Below, piece after piece: positions 5,957 to 12,989 of a stretch of 12,989 nucleotides of DNA. Position 1 is the first letter of the stretch; each line of letters starts with the position of its first letter. The DNA comes from an uncultured Lachnospiraceae bacterium (GTDB lineage: Bacteria > Bacillota > Clostridia > Lachnospirales > Lachnospiraceae), in assembly GCA_910585605.1 (NCBI GenBank), contig CAJUFL010000019.1:48977-61965 (forward strand), read 5' to 3'. A program made the translations under genes and the position numbers. The notes under the pieces were generated by a model, which had not been told where the DNA came from, searched no databases, and saw only the letters and a list, made by a program, of their open reading frames with translations.

Positions 5957-6505
5957 TCAACCACAGCTTGCAAACCCTTTTACTATTACTTCAAAATACC
6001 AAACCGCATAAAAACATACTAATTGTAAATATAATAATGCCCATATTCCTCCCCGTATCATGGCATTTTTGTCACGTAATGCAATTCCTCGTATAACCAA
6101 ATAAACCAAGCGAAGACAAAACCAGCTTGCACCCATAAGCAGCAGCTGCCATGGCTCTACCACATCAATAAGCTTTGCAAAATCATACAGACAAGCAATA
6201 CACACCACTATATTCAATACCAGCACCACCCAGTGAACTACGCTATCTATTCTATATGCTGTTGAATAATGAAACCATTGTTCTAAATCTATAGACCCAT
6301 CCATAAGCATTATCTTGAGATATCTTGTTACAAATAACAGCATCCATGCCGCAAGAATGACACATTCTCTACGTCTGGCTTCTTTCCATGAAGCTGCCTT
6401 TAACAGCTTTGCCTCTTCCTTTTTTTTCTGCTTAATCTCCTGTCGCTTTTTAATCTCGGCGATTTGCGGGTCAATATACATTTCCTGTTCTATTTCAAAA
6501 TCCAT
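5957..6505 (-). CDS. hypothetical four-helix membrane protein with charged N-terminal segment
   Basis: I do not recognise a family. Residues 1-46 are hydrophilic and highly charged, with a lysine/glutamate-rich stretch at 15-46 (such as KKRQEIKQKKKEEAKLL) likely to form a helix or coiled coil in the cytoplasm. Four hydrophobic segments follow at about 48-68, 88-107, 119-138 and 152-172. There is no signal peptide or lipobox. The start is supported by GGGAGGTG eight bases before ATG. The gene stands alone with its own upstream region, which carries two palindromes (6552-6574 and 6598-6611) and a possible -10 box TAAAAT at 6537-6542. A 45-codon membrane ORF follows. The product has 182 residues and looks intact. 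Confidence 0.82.
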   Translation of the reverse strand: MDFEIEQEMYIDPQIAEIKKRQEIKQKKKEEAKLLKAASWKEARRRECVILAAWMLLFVTRYLKIMLMDGSIDLEQWFHYSTAYRIDSVVHWVVLVLNIVVCIACLYDFAKLIDVVEPWQLLLMGASWFCLRLVYLVIRGIALRDKNAMIRGGIWALLYLQLVCFYAVWYFEVIVKGFASCG

Positions 6506-6551
6506 TTATCATGCACCTCCCTTTGAATATGCTCTTATTTTAGCAAAGGAA

Positions 6552-6574
6552 GATAACATATCCTATGTGTTATC
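6552..6574. promoter_or_regulatory. operator-like inverted repeat upstream of the four-helix protein gene
   Basis: GATAACA (6552-6558) and TGTTATC (6568-6574) are perfect inverted copies around nine bases. They lie just upstream of a candidate -10 box (TAAAAT, 6537-6542, minus strand) and so would cover its -35 region. That placement fits a repressor site, but the protein is unknown. Confidence 0.4.
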
Positions 6575-6597
6575 GGTCACACTTTATTTAAACCAGC

Positions 6598-6611
6598 GTG
6601 ACATTTGTCAC
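6598..6611. promoter_or_regulatory. 14-bp palindrome GTGACATTTGTCAC
   Basis: GTGACA and TGTCAC flank a central TT. A further half-site-like GGTCAC lies at 6575-6580, 17 bases away. It looks like a dimeric-regulator binding site in the promoter region of the four-helix membrane protein gene. The family of the regulator cannot be told from the sequence. Confidence 0.4.
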
Positions 6612-6701
6612 TCCCCAAGATATTTGCCAGATTATACCTTTTCAAAAATCAAATTAGAGGGAAAAGATATGCAGCCCTCCGAAAAATCTGCTGCTATAGG
6701 C

Positions 6702-6854
6702 TTATTCCCTTATGGTTTTATATGTTTTCCCTCCATCATGGGTTTGTAAACCTCTTACATTCTCAAACAGAAACATTTTAGGCTGCAACTTTTTCCATTT
6801 GCTATACCCTTTAAATCCTGATTCTCCAACTCGACAAGCTTTTAAAATCCAGCA
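6702..6854 (-). pseudogene. remnant of a DNA (cytosine-5) methyltransferase
   Basis: The open stretch of about 50 codons has no good start and ends at TAA 6702. It contains LQPKMFLFENVRGL followed by THDGGKTYKTIRE. This is the region around motif IV of C5 methyltransferases, whose ENV carries the catalytic glutamate, and the downstream GLxxHDxGKT pattern typical of type II enzymes. The upstream PCQ loop (with the catalytic cysteine) and everything downstream are missing; the active enzyme is normally over 300 residues. The rest of the gene is not visible in adjacent frames. It is therefore a relic of a lost restriction-modification gene, next to the end of the ABC operon. Confidence 0.65.
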
Positions 6855-6945
6855 TTATTCAAATCATTAACATGATTCTCAATTTCTACGGTAGTAATAC
6901 ACGAATAGACGAATTGAATTACTATTTTTACATAATAGCATTTAT

Positions 6946-7056
6946 TTATGGTTTTTCCAATAAATTTTTCTTATCATGTGGTAATTCTTGTAGGTCTGTG
7001 TATGAATTTTCCTTCCCATCTTTTTTCGGAACTTTTGCCACACTCGGTACTGTCAT
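6946..7056 (-). CDS. doubtful 36-codon ORF at the end of the ABC operon
   Basis: It begins MTVPSVAKVPKKDGKENSY and ends NLLEKP, a hydrophilic lysine-rich peptide with no recognised family. ATG lies 14 bases after the stop of the preceding gene, with AAAGGA ten bases upstream. It could be a true small last gene, a detached C-terminal scrap of a lost gene, or chance. The low-complexity composition and lack of homology keep confidence low. Confidence 0.25.
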   Translation of the reverse strand: MTVPSVAKVPKKDGKENSYTDLQELPHDKKNLLEKP

Positions 7057-7070
7057 TGTCTCTAATTCCT

Positions 7071-7727
7071 TTACTCTTCCAGAACAAACCCGCCCGATTC
7101 CAATATTTCTTTTGCATTCTCAGCATTTTGATACCCCCACACCTCCATATAGCCGCCAGTTACATGGAATTTCTTTTTTTCCAGTTCTTCCAACTGCCCC
7201 ATATCCATACACACTAACCTTCCCGGACTCTTAATAATTCCTGAAATTCTTGCTGTCCTTGTTTTTTCTTCCTCATCAGTTATGGTAAGTTCCAGATTTT
7301 TATAATCTTCTATCCATTTTTGAATCTGACTTTTTTCCGGAGCGTACCCATACTGATCGATAAATCCAAAAAAACTGTCTTCTCCCATAAAAAGCACAGG
7401 GGTATTTCCCAGTACAATTTTTTCATCCACAACCTTCCATTCTAATGGATAATCTTCTATATCTGCCACAGTTAAATTAGTTTCCAGTATATAGTTTCCC
7501 AGCCTAATCGTCACTGGTATTTCTGTATACGGTTCGAATCTGGTAAGACCTTTTATCTTCTCAAACTCCTTTACCACGTCAGTCTGGATTTCCCTGTCTG
7601 CCATTATGGTAAAGCCATAGCTTTTTTCTTCTTTTTGATATTTCTTTACAATCTGTATCATGGAAGACAAAACAAGACATATTACGGCAAATACAACAAT
7701 ATCTTTATAAACGTTCCGTTTCTTCAT
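7071..7727 (-). CDS. membrane-anchored extracytoplasmic protein, possibly MacB/FtsX-domain-like
   Basis: The 218-residue product has one N-terminal anchor helix (about 9-27, VVFAVICLVLSSMIQIV) after a basic start, then a soluble domain expected outside the cell. That domain has alternating strands and helices: an early KEFEKIKGLTRFEPY, VTIRLGNYILETNL, a central LFMGEDSFFGFIDQYGY, and a later ARISGIIKSPGR. The pattern resembles the extracellular domain of FtsX/MacB-type permeases, but the four FtsX helices are absent, so the protein would act as a separate partner. Its start lies 23 bases inside the preceding gene, with GGGTGG six bases before ATG, which points to translational coupling. The fold assignment is tentative. 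Confidence 0.75.
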   Translation of the reverse strand: MKKRNVYKDIVVFAVICLVLSSMIQIVKKYQKEEKSYGFTIMADREIQTDVVKEFEKIKGLTRFEPYTEIPVTIRLGNYILETNLTVADIEDYPLEWKVVDEKIVLGNTPVLFMGEDSFFGFIDQYGYAPEKSQIQKWIEDYKNLELTITDEEEKTRTARISGIIKSPGRLVCMDMGQLEELEKKKFHVTGGYMEVWGYQNAENAKEILESGGFVLEE

Positions 7728-8841
7728 GGAAATCCACCCTTTTTTTGAAGTACTGTATTCTAAAGCACAACCATATAATCACTAAAACTAATGTCAAGAT
7801 TAAAATCACAATAATGGTAATCCACCATTGATTCGTTTCTTTCTTTTCTTTTTCTATTTTCAATTCCACTATCTGCGGTTCTTTTACTTCTGTGTTGATA
7901 TCCAATTTCTGTTCCGTTACCTCCCCATTTTCATCTTCAAAAGAAAATGTTACCGTTCCGCTCGTCACACCATATTCGCCGCCTTTTTGTTCCTCCTTTT
8001 CCCCCTTAACATCCATATCCAGTGTCCCGATAAAAATCTGCATTTCTCCTTCTTTCGATTCCCCGGCAGAAATATTACCCAAAAATACATCCTGTACTGG
8101 AAACAGCCCCTTCCCCTCTACAGATACCCTTGCATTATAAATATCTGCCAGACCGGTATTTAATATCTGAAACGTCAGAATCTCGGTATCTGAAGAATAT
8201 ACCAGTTCTGGAAAAGAAAGATTTACGACCTCTGCTTTCTGGGGCTGGTTTACCAGCAGATTCACTGCTTCCGTGGAAGTATAGCTGTTCCCTTTATCGT
8301 CTTCATACTCAAACTGTAACTGAACCGGCACCGGCTCTGCCGCTGCCTTTTTACTGACCAAAACTGTCTGGGATAAATCCATTGTACTTCCTATGCCCAG
8401 ATATCCCTGATACCATGACATTTTTTCAAATTGAATGTCTCGGCTTTCTGATAACAACGTAACCTTCATATTTTCAATTGCTTTACTTCCATAATTTTTA
8501 ACAGTCAATGTCCATGTTGTATCTTTTCCCGCTTCCAGCTTTACAGTCTGCAAACTGTTATCTGCTACTAAAACCCGGGGCTGATGATTGATTTCTTCCT
8601 CTGTAGAATCTCCTTTTTCTTCTTCTGTCTTTGAATCTGTAGTTTTTTTCTTCTTTTTTGCAGTTGACTTTTTTTTGGAAGATATATTATCCGTTTTAGG
8701 CTCCGTAGATGGTTCTTCCACCGTTTCCTGTTCTGTCTCCTCCTGTTGTGTTGCCATTTCCTGTCCACTTACCTGACCGGAATACCCTATTACTGCCAAT
8801 ACCATAACCATCACATATATCATAACTTTTTTCCTATTCAT
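7705..8841 (-). CDS. secreted surface protein with beta-sandwich-like repeats and C-terminal membrane anchor
   Basis: The 378-residue product has a signal peptide (residues 1-26). Next is a low-complexity charged linker (about 27-90) first rich in Glu/Thr, then lysine-rich (KKKSTAKKKKKTTDSK). Two domains at about 90-200 and 205-325 follow, with patterns such as TLTVKNYGSKAIENMKVTL and LTFQILNTGLADIYNARVS. These are typical of CARDB/NEW3-like or COG1361-type immunoglobulin-like modules. A transmembrane helix at 339-359 and a basic 19-residue tail anchor it. It starts in the ATGA overlap with the ATPase stop and overlaps the next gene by 23 bases. Its role is probably to present or sense something outside the cell for the ABC transporter. 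The ligand is unknown. Confidence 0.82.
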   Translation of the reverse strand: MNRKKVMIYVMVMVLAVIGYSGQVSGQEMATQQEETEQETVEEPSTEPKTDNISSKKKSTAKKKKKTTDSKTEEEKGDSTEEEINHQPRVLVADNSLQTVKLEAGKDTTWTLTVKNYGSKAIENMKVTLLSESRDIQFEKMSWYQGYLGIGSTMDLSQTVLVSKKAAAEPVPVQLQFEYEDDKGNSYTSTEAVNLLVNQPQKAEVVNLSFPELVYSSDTEILTFQILNTGLADIYNARVSVEGKGLFPVQDVFLGNISAGESKEGEMQIFIGTLDMDVKGEKEEQKGGEYGVTSGTVTFSFEDENGEVTEQKLDINTEVKEPQIVELKIEKEKKETNQWWITIIVILILTLVLVIIWLCFRIQYFKKRVDFHEETERL

Positions 8842-9476
8842 AGTCGTTGCATCCTTCCTCCGTCCATTTCATACACCTCATCACATAAAATCCGGATATC
8901 TTCACTGTTATGACTGGCAAGAATAACTGTTTTCCCTTCTTCCTTTAACTGCAAAAGAAGCTTTCTTATATCTGCCACGCCGTGTTTATCCAAACCATTA
9001 AACGGCTCATCTAATATTAAAAACTCTGGGTCTTCCATAATCGCCTGGGCAATACCCAGACGCTGCCGCATACCCAAAGAGTACTGGGATACCGATTTTT
9101 TCAAATCTGGATCCAGCCCGGCTGATTTAATAGCCTTTCTAATTTCCTTTTCGGTAATCTGATTTTTCAGATCCGCCAGTATCTTTAAATTCTGAAACCC
9201 TGTCAGATTTGGCAAAAATCCTGGTGTTTCTATAATCACGCCTATACTTTCCGGAAAATCTATCTCTGCCCCAATCCTTTTTCCTCCGACTTTTATGATT
9301 CCCGACGTTGCCGGAAGAAACCCACAGATACATTTCATCAGTACCGTCTTTCCTGAACCATTATTGCCCGAAAATCCATATGTTTTTCCCTGCTCCATGA
9401 CAATATCAATATCATGCAGTATGGTTTCTTCTCCAAATTTTTTGGTAATATGGCTGATTTCAATATATGGATTCAT
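8838..9476 (-). CDS. ABC transporter ATP-binding protein, BcrA/LanF-type
   Basis: This cytoplasmic ATPase powers the two permeases beside it. The 212-residue product is a complete nucleotide-binding domain: Walker A GNNGSGKT (37-44), signature SLGMRQR (133-139), Walker B FLILDEPFNGLD (152-163) and H-loop ASHN with His189. At the Q-loop position the sequence reads GVIIETPGFLP, with Glu83 in place of Gln. This E-loop is known from the bacitracin/lantibiotic immunity subgroup (BcrA, LanF). AAGGGA lies six bases before ATG. The gene follows the second permease by 31 bases and its TGA overlaps the next ATG. Substrate is unknown; export of a peptide or lipid-linked antibiotic is inference from the subgroup. 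Confidence 0.93.
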   Translation of the reverse strand: MNPYIEISHITKKFGEETILHDIDIVMEQGKTYGFSGNNGSGKTVLMKCICGFLPATSGIIKVGGKRIGAEIDFPESIGVIIETPGFLPNLTGFQNLKILADLKNQITEKEIRKAIKSAGLDPDLKKSVSQYSLGMRQRLGIAQAIMEDPEFLILDEPFNGLDKHGVADIRKLLLQLKEEGKTVILASHNSEDIRILCDEVYEMDGGRMQRL

Positions 9477-9507
9477 TCTCTATCCCTTCTTCCCTTTTAC
9501 GTCTAAT

Positions 9508-10227
9508 CTATATTTCCCGCAGCCGATAATACAGTACCAGCCCATTCATCAACCCTGTCATTACAGAAAACAGCAGCAGAAAAAACCATATACCGCTGCC
9601 ATTATTTCCCCAGTCATGCTCACATTTAATCCATTCTATTGGATACATGCTATACATTTCCGATAGATAACGGTCTTTTAATATAATCAAAATGTAATAA
9701 CATACAAAAGGAAGCCCATATGCCATGTAGTAACTTTGAAACACTCCTGCAAAAATGCCAGAAATTTCAGCTATAATCCCTCCAACCAGTGTTACACGAA
9801 AAAACATTTTCAGCATTTCCATAAAATCCTCTCCCTGCCACTTCCCTTTTAACTCCAAAGGAAAGAGAAACAGAAAAGAAAATGCCAGTATCAGCATTCC
9901 TGCAAAGAGAAAAACCAAAAAACCACTGGCATAAATCTGTAAAATCTTACGCCTGATGTATTCCCTCCGACTAGTCCTTGTAATATACAATTTTAAAAAT
10001 CCCGATGCCCTGTCCCTGATATAGACTGCCCCCAGCGGCAATACGGAGACAACCGGCATCAGAAAAAACAACTGCTTTGAAGATACCGCTGTCTGAAAAT
10101 AGCCGATAACACTTCCAGTCTCCAGCGGAAATTCCATTTCATAAAAAGGAATGCCGGTCAGCATTCCTATTGCTGTAACCAGTACAGCAATCCATAATCC
10201 TCTATCCCGTATCAATTCTTTTATCAT
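9508..10227 (-). CDS. ABC-2 type permease, second membrane subunit
   Basis: The 239-residue protein has about six hydrophobic segments (near 11-28, 52-70, 98-122, 143-165, 170-187 and 215-236), as in ABC-2/BcrB-type permeases. A cytoplasmic loop between helices 2 and 3, with RDRASGFLKLYITRTSRREY and RRKILQ, is the likely contact to the ATPase. The start is supported by GGGAAG five bases before ATG. It lies between the first permease (67 bases upstream) and the ATPase (31 bases downstream). Two unequal permeases suggest a heterodimeric channel. Confidence 0.85.
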   Translation of the reverse strand: MIKELIRDRGLWIAVLVTAIGMLTGIPFYEMEFPLETGSVIGYFQTAVSSKQLFFLMPVVSVLPLGAVYIRDRASGFLKLYITRTSRREYIRRKILQIYASGFLVFLFAGMLILAFSFLFLFPLELKGKWQGEDFMEMLKMFFRVTLVGGIIAEISGIFAGVFQSYYMAYGLPFVCYYILIILKDRYLSEMYSMYPIEWIKCEHDWGNNGSGIWFFLLLFSVMTGLMNGLVLYYRLREI

Positions 10228-10294
10228 TCTATCTTCCCTTTTCCGACTGTCTGTACAGTATTTTTCAGCCAGGTGCTTAAAAATCGCTGCCTGA

Positions 10295-11179
10295 TCATTC
10301 TCCCGTAAAAACAGAAAAATTGTAAAACTTTAAAATATGGAAGGCCGCACCTGCAAGAATAACCAACATTATTATAAAAACAAGACAGGACTGCCAGAGC
10401 ACCGGCAGATTATCATATCCAAAATCATGCATTCCATAAGTGGCATGATTTAATGGGCTAAGCCAGCCCAACAGGCTCCGGACCTGATACATCTCATATT
10501 CTTCTTTGCCCAGCAGTTTTGCCAGAATATCTGGCTCTAACAAAAAGCCAAAAAGGCTATAGGTAAGGGCTGCACCAATCGCTGCCTTCTTTCCCTTTTT
10601 CATCTGAAAATACAGCATAAGAAATGACAGCGTCAATGTATAACAAATCAAGAGTACCATAATCTGAAGCATACACTCATAAGGGCTGGTGCTTTCCATT
10701 ACTTTCACTGTAGACGGAACAGCAAGGTCTTTTCCCATTTTGGAATAAGCCAGCAGGGCTGCTGTCTTGCTCCATATATTTCCGATATATGCCTTCTGCA
10801 TGCAAAGCAGGCTGGTGACCAGCAAGACATATCCCATATAGAGCATAGTAACCAGCACAATATAGAAAAACTGTGCCAAAAGCCACTGCTTCTTTTTTAC
10901 CCTTAACAGCATATACGGTGTAAAGGGGCTTAGCTTTGGCAGATCAATAAACAACAAGATAAGTAATAACGAACATAATAATATTGCTGTTGAATCACCG
11001 AATGTCCAGATGAAGGCTTCCGCCATCTGGATAGGGGATTCATAAGTTCTGGCTACTAACATAACCCTGTCGCTCAGAAAAAAGCATAATACAAAAGAAA
11101 GCATAAACGTAATGATGATTCTGGGATTTTTGAAAAATCCCAGAAAGTTCCATCTTACAATTGCCAATATCTGTTTCAT
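10295..11179 (-). CDS. ABC-2 type permease, first membrane subunit
   Basis: The 294-residue protein carries about six hydrophobic segments (near 20-38, 68-86, 102-128, 170-195, 203-222 and 265-288). Its N-terminus MKQILAIVRWNFLGFFKNPR is typical of ABC-2 permeases, with an amphipathic helix ahead of the first membrane span. The frame also has an ATG at 11194, but no binding site precedes it. The ATG at 11179 has GGGAG eight bases upstream and is preferred. It is the first of five tightly arranged genes. The 220-base gap before it holds inverted repeats, so the ABC genes may have their own regulated promoter besides read-through from the lipoprotein gene. Confidence 0.85.
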   Translation of the reverse strand: MKQILAIVRWNFLGFFKNPRIIITFMLSFVLCFFLSDRVMLVARTYESPIQMAEAFIWTFGDSTAILLCSLLLILLFIDLPKLSPFTPYMLLRVKKKQWLLAQFFYIVLVTMLYMGYVLLVTSLLCMQKAYIGNIWSKTAALLAYSKMGKDLAVPSTVKVMESTSPYECMLQIMVLLICYTLTLSFLMLYFQMKKGKKAAIGAALTYSLFGFLLEPDILAKLLGKEEYEMYQVRSLLGWLSPLNHATYGMHDFGYDNLPVLWQSCLVFIIMLVILAGAAFHILKFYNFSVFTGE

Positions 11180-11283
11180 CTCTATCTCTCCCATAATTTG
11201 TAACCAATTTTGCTCTGTAAAATTGATTGCCCACTTGCCCGCCTGTTTGCAAAGCAGATTTTAATGCAGATAATTCCCGTCTC

Positions 11284-11302
11284 GTAAATTATCATAATTT
11301 AC
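11284..11302. promoter_or_regulatory. 19-bp perfect operator-like palindrome upstream of the ABC genes
   Basis: GTAAATTA and TAATTTAC flank a central TCA. It lies about 105 bases upstream of the first permease. On the minus strand it contains TATGAT, a possible -10 box, with TTGCAA as a poorly spaced (19 bases) -35. An operator over a promoter would fit regulated expression of the ABC genes. Confidence 0.5.
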
Positions 11303-11316
11303 TTTACGCTACCTAT

Positions 11317-11350
11317 TGCAAATACCAATTTGCACTGATCATCGCAAATA
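11317..11350. promoter_or_regulatory. GCAAAT repeat cluster upstream of the ABC genes
   Basis: TGCAAAT (11317-11323) and ATTTGCA (11328-11334) are perfect inverted copies around ACCA. A third word GCAAATA at 11344-11350 repeats 11318-11324 directly, 26 bases on. Such a set beside the palindrome at 11284-11302 suggests a second regulator site, but no regulator gene is present in this operon. Confidence 0.4.
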
Positions 11351-11399
11351 CATTTTCCTGTCTTTTGCAGCCTTCCATTTAACAGACCTCTTGTACCTG

Positions 11400-12896
11400 T
11401 CAATATCCTAGTGAACGGTCAATCACTGTGCCGTCAATCGCATTAATTGTCATAAAACTCTGTGTCGAATATTCACCCGAATCCTTATTCGTAACATTCC
11501 CCTCTTTGTCCTCTGAATCAAATCTCCCAAAGAAATCCCATACCGGTACCAAAAGTCCACCGGAATTATCCTTTAACGGATCATAAATCCGGCTGTAACC
11601 CAATGTGATTTTTTTGATATGGTAGGTTCTCTTTCCCTCATACTCCGTTATGTCTGCATTAGAAATCTCCATCATCTGCTCATAGATCTTTATTATGCTG
11701 CCAAAATCCATCAGCTTAGCATTTTTTGTCTGTACCTCGCCTACGACATAGGGATTATCCAGAGTTACCTCTAAAATCCCATCATCCCCGATAAGAATAT
11801 TGCAGACTTCGTACCCCCATGGCTCTTCAGTACTCTCCATACTTACGTAAGCTCCTCCCCGATCACTGGTATAAGTAATAGGTGTCCCCGAAATCTTTCT
11901 GGTAAAATAAAATCGATACCCCGCATCTGTAGAATTTTGCTCTGTAACTCCCCCCTCGCCATGGTAGAATACTGCATAATCCCAATCATAAAGTTCTAAA
12001 TCCATACCCAGACTCTCTGCTTTATCCTTTGCCTGCTTCTCTGCCTCTTCATAAGAAATCCCGGCAAGATTTTTTAAAAACTCATCAGACAGATACTGTT
12101 CTGATTCCGGATTCCTGACATATTCACCTTCCTGCCATGCAGAAAACTCCTGTCTGTCTTCCTGTTCCATCATTTTTGATATACGAAAATGAATTTCCTT
12201 TGATATAGAAGGATCCTCCCCGCTTATTCTATATTCATAGTTCCCGTTCTTTGTCTCTACCACACCCAAAAATTCATAATCATAGGATATCTTCTTCCCG
12301 TCTTCTCCAGACGGATATTCCAATCCAAATGCAGGAGTGACTTCCTCCTTTACCACATCATCCGATGCATCCTGATACCGCCCTTCATAATTTTCAATAG
12401 CCTGATCAATATCGAAATACAGGTTTCCGTTTTCATCTGTACCATACTGGTAGGGGTCCAGATTATTTTCGGCTTTATATTTTTTTAAAATTGTAATCTG
12501 CTTTTCAATCTCAGCCTTAGTCATCCTACTATAGGACACTCCGTTGTAGATTTTATCCCCTTCAAAAAATGCCTTTGTTACCGTATCAATTAACTCCTGA
12601 TTTCCTTCCCTTGCTGTCACATTAACCGTATCAATGGAGTTCACATCCGGTACGATCACTTCTGCATCTGTATCAATGACCAGTCCGCCGTCCTCATATA
12701 CAGATTCCTTTATATAATGCTCTGGAATTCCCAATGTTTCCCGCAATAAATCTCCGGTATCCTCACCGCTTTCATATGCTGCTATATTTTCAGCACCTTT
12801 TTCCTTCACAATCAGATCATCCGGTGTTTTTTCACAGCCCGCAACCATACTGACACATAAACTCAACACAAACAATATTTTATATTTTTTTCTCAT
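11400..12896 (-). CDS. DUF6034-like extracytoplasmic lipoprotein
   Basis: The 498-residue product begins with a lipoprotein signal: basic MRKKYK, a hydrophobic core, and lipobox VAGC with Cys21 as the lipidation site. The rest is hydrophilic and acidic, and I recognise it as the DUF6034 type found in Lachnospiraceae, though this is from memory. Visible features are a region of charged helices (about 110-180), tyrosine-rich strands such as YRFYFTRKISGTPITY, and a C-terminal GGLLVPVWDFFG followed by MTINAIDGTVID, typical of PepSY/YcdB-like ends where the mature fold closes. AAGGAGA lies five bases before ATG. It precedes the ABC genes in the same orientation and may act as their surface sensor or substrate-binding partner (inference). 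Confidence 0.82.
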   Translation of the reverse strand: MRKKYKILFVLSLCVSMVAGCEKTPDDLIVKEKGAENIAAYESGEDTGDLLRETLGIPEHYIKESVYEDGGLVIDTDAEVIVPDVNSIDTVNVTAREGNQELIDTVTKAFFEGDKIYNGVSYSRMTKAEIEKQITILKKYKAENNLDPYQYGTDENGNLYFDIDQAIENYEGRYQDASDDVVKEEVTPAFGLEYPSGEDGKKISYDYEFLGVVETKNGNYEYRISGEDPSISKEIHFRISKMMEQEDRQEFSAWQEGEYVRNPESEQYLSDEFLKNLAGISYEEAEKQAKDKAESLGMDLELYDWDYAVFYHGEGGVTEQNSTDAGYRFYFTRKISGTPITYTSDRGGAYVSMESTEEPWGYEVCNILIGDDGILEVTLDNPYVVGEVQTKNAKLMDFGSIIKIYEQMMEISNADITEYEGKRTYHIKKITLGYSRIYDPLKDNSGGLLVPVWDFFGRFDSEDKEGNVTNKDSGEYSTQSFMTINAIDGTVIDRSLGY

Positions 12897-12940
12897 AAAC
12901 TTCTCCTTACAAACATAAATTAGGTAAATTCTTATTTAGC

Positions 12941-12989
12941 TTACTGGGGACGCTTCCATGGCGAGTGAGGACGGACGCAGGAATCTATG
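12941..12989. other. GC-rich intergenic end of window with repeated GGACGC
   Basis: After an AT-rich stretch the last 49 bases turn GC-rich and carry GGACGC twice (12948-12953 and 12973-12978), with CCATGG between them. No gene is supported here. It may be part of an intergenic repeat cut by the window edge. Confidence 0.3.

Noticed and set aside
5840..6022. 60-codon plus-strand ORF
   Set aside because: It lies opposite the small membrane ORF and the end of the four-helix protein gene, has no binding site and an implausible composition.
6893..6929. Plus-strand terminator (TAGTAAT/ATTACTA stem followed by TTTTT)
   Set aside because: The stem is weak and AT-only-like with an 18-base loop, and no plus-strand gene precedes it.
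6872..7234. 120-codon plus-strand ORF
   Set aside because: It is mostly the complement of the anchored protein gene and AT-rich spacer; no binding site.

Overview
The window looks like a chromosome segment of a low-to-moderate GC Gram-positive anaerobe, most likely a Lachnospiraceae (Clostridia) member. Reasons: the r-protein sequences and gene order, strong AGGAGG-type ribosome binding sites, an XRE-DUF5680 regulator, a DUF6034-like lipoprotein, and intergenic palindromic repeats of a kind I associate from memory with this family. Every supported gene lies on the minus strand, so transcription runs from right to left.

Region 1 (1-2463) is the start of the S10 ribosomal protein operon: promoter (2435-2463), a leader of about 240 nt, then rpsJ, rplC, rplD and rplW. 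rplB should begin just beyond the left edge.

Region 2 (2508-5760) is AT-rich accessory DNA. A mosaic block of palindromic and direct repeats lies immediately upstream of the S10 promoter. Next come an XRE-DUF5680 regulator, read from a TTG start and flanked by 19-bp inverted repeats, and an unrecognised 468-residue protein. Fragments of the same repeat family reappear at 5539-5551 and 5721-5746, so the two genes sit between related repeats.

Region 3 (5789-7056) holds a four-helix membrane protein, a 45-codon single-helix membrane ORF just behind it, several palindromes that look like operators, a short remnant of a DNA cytosine-5 methyltransferase, and a doubtful 36-codon ORF.

Region 4 (7071-12896) is a six-gene export-like module. 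In transcription order it encodes a DUF6034-like lipoprotein, two ABC-2-type permeases, a BcrA-type ATPase with Glu at the Q-loop position, a surface protein with beta-sandwich-like repeats and a C-terminal anchor, and a second anchored extracytoplasmic protein whose fold may resemble the MacB periplasmic domain. The last three genes overlap end to start, so translational coupling is likely. The best guess is an envelope or antimicrobial-peptide-type ABC system with two dedicated extracellular subunits; the substrate is unknown.
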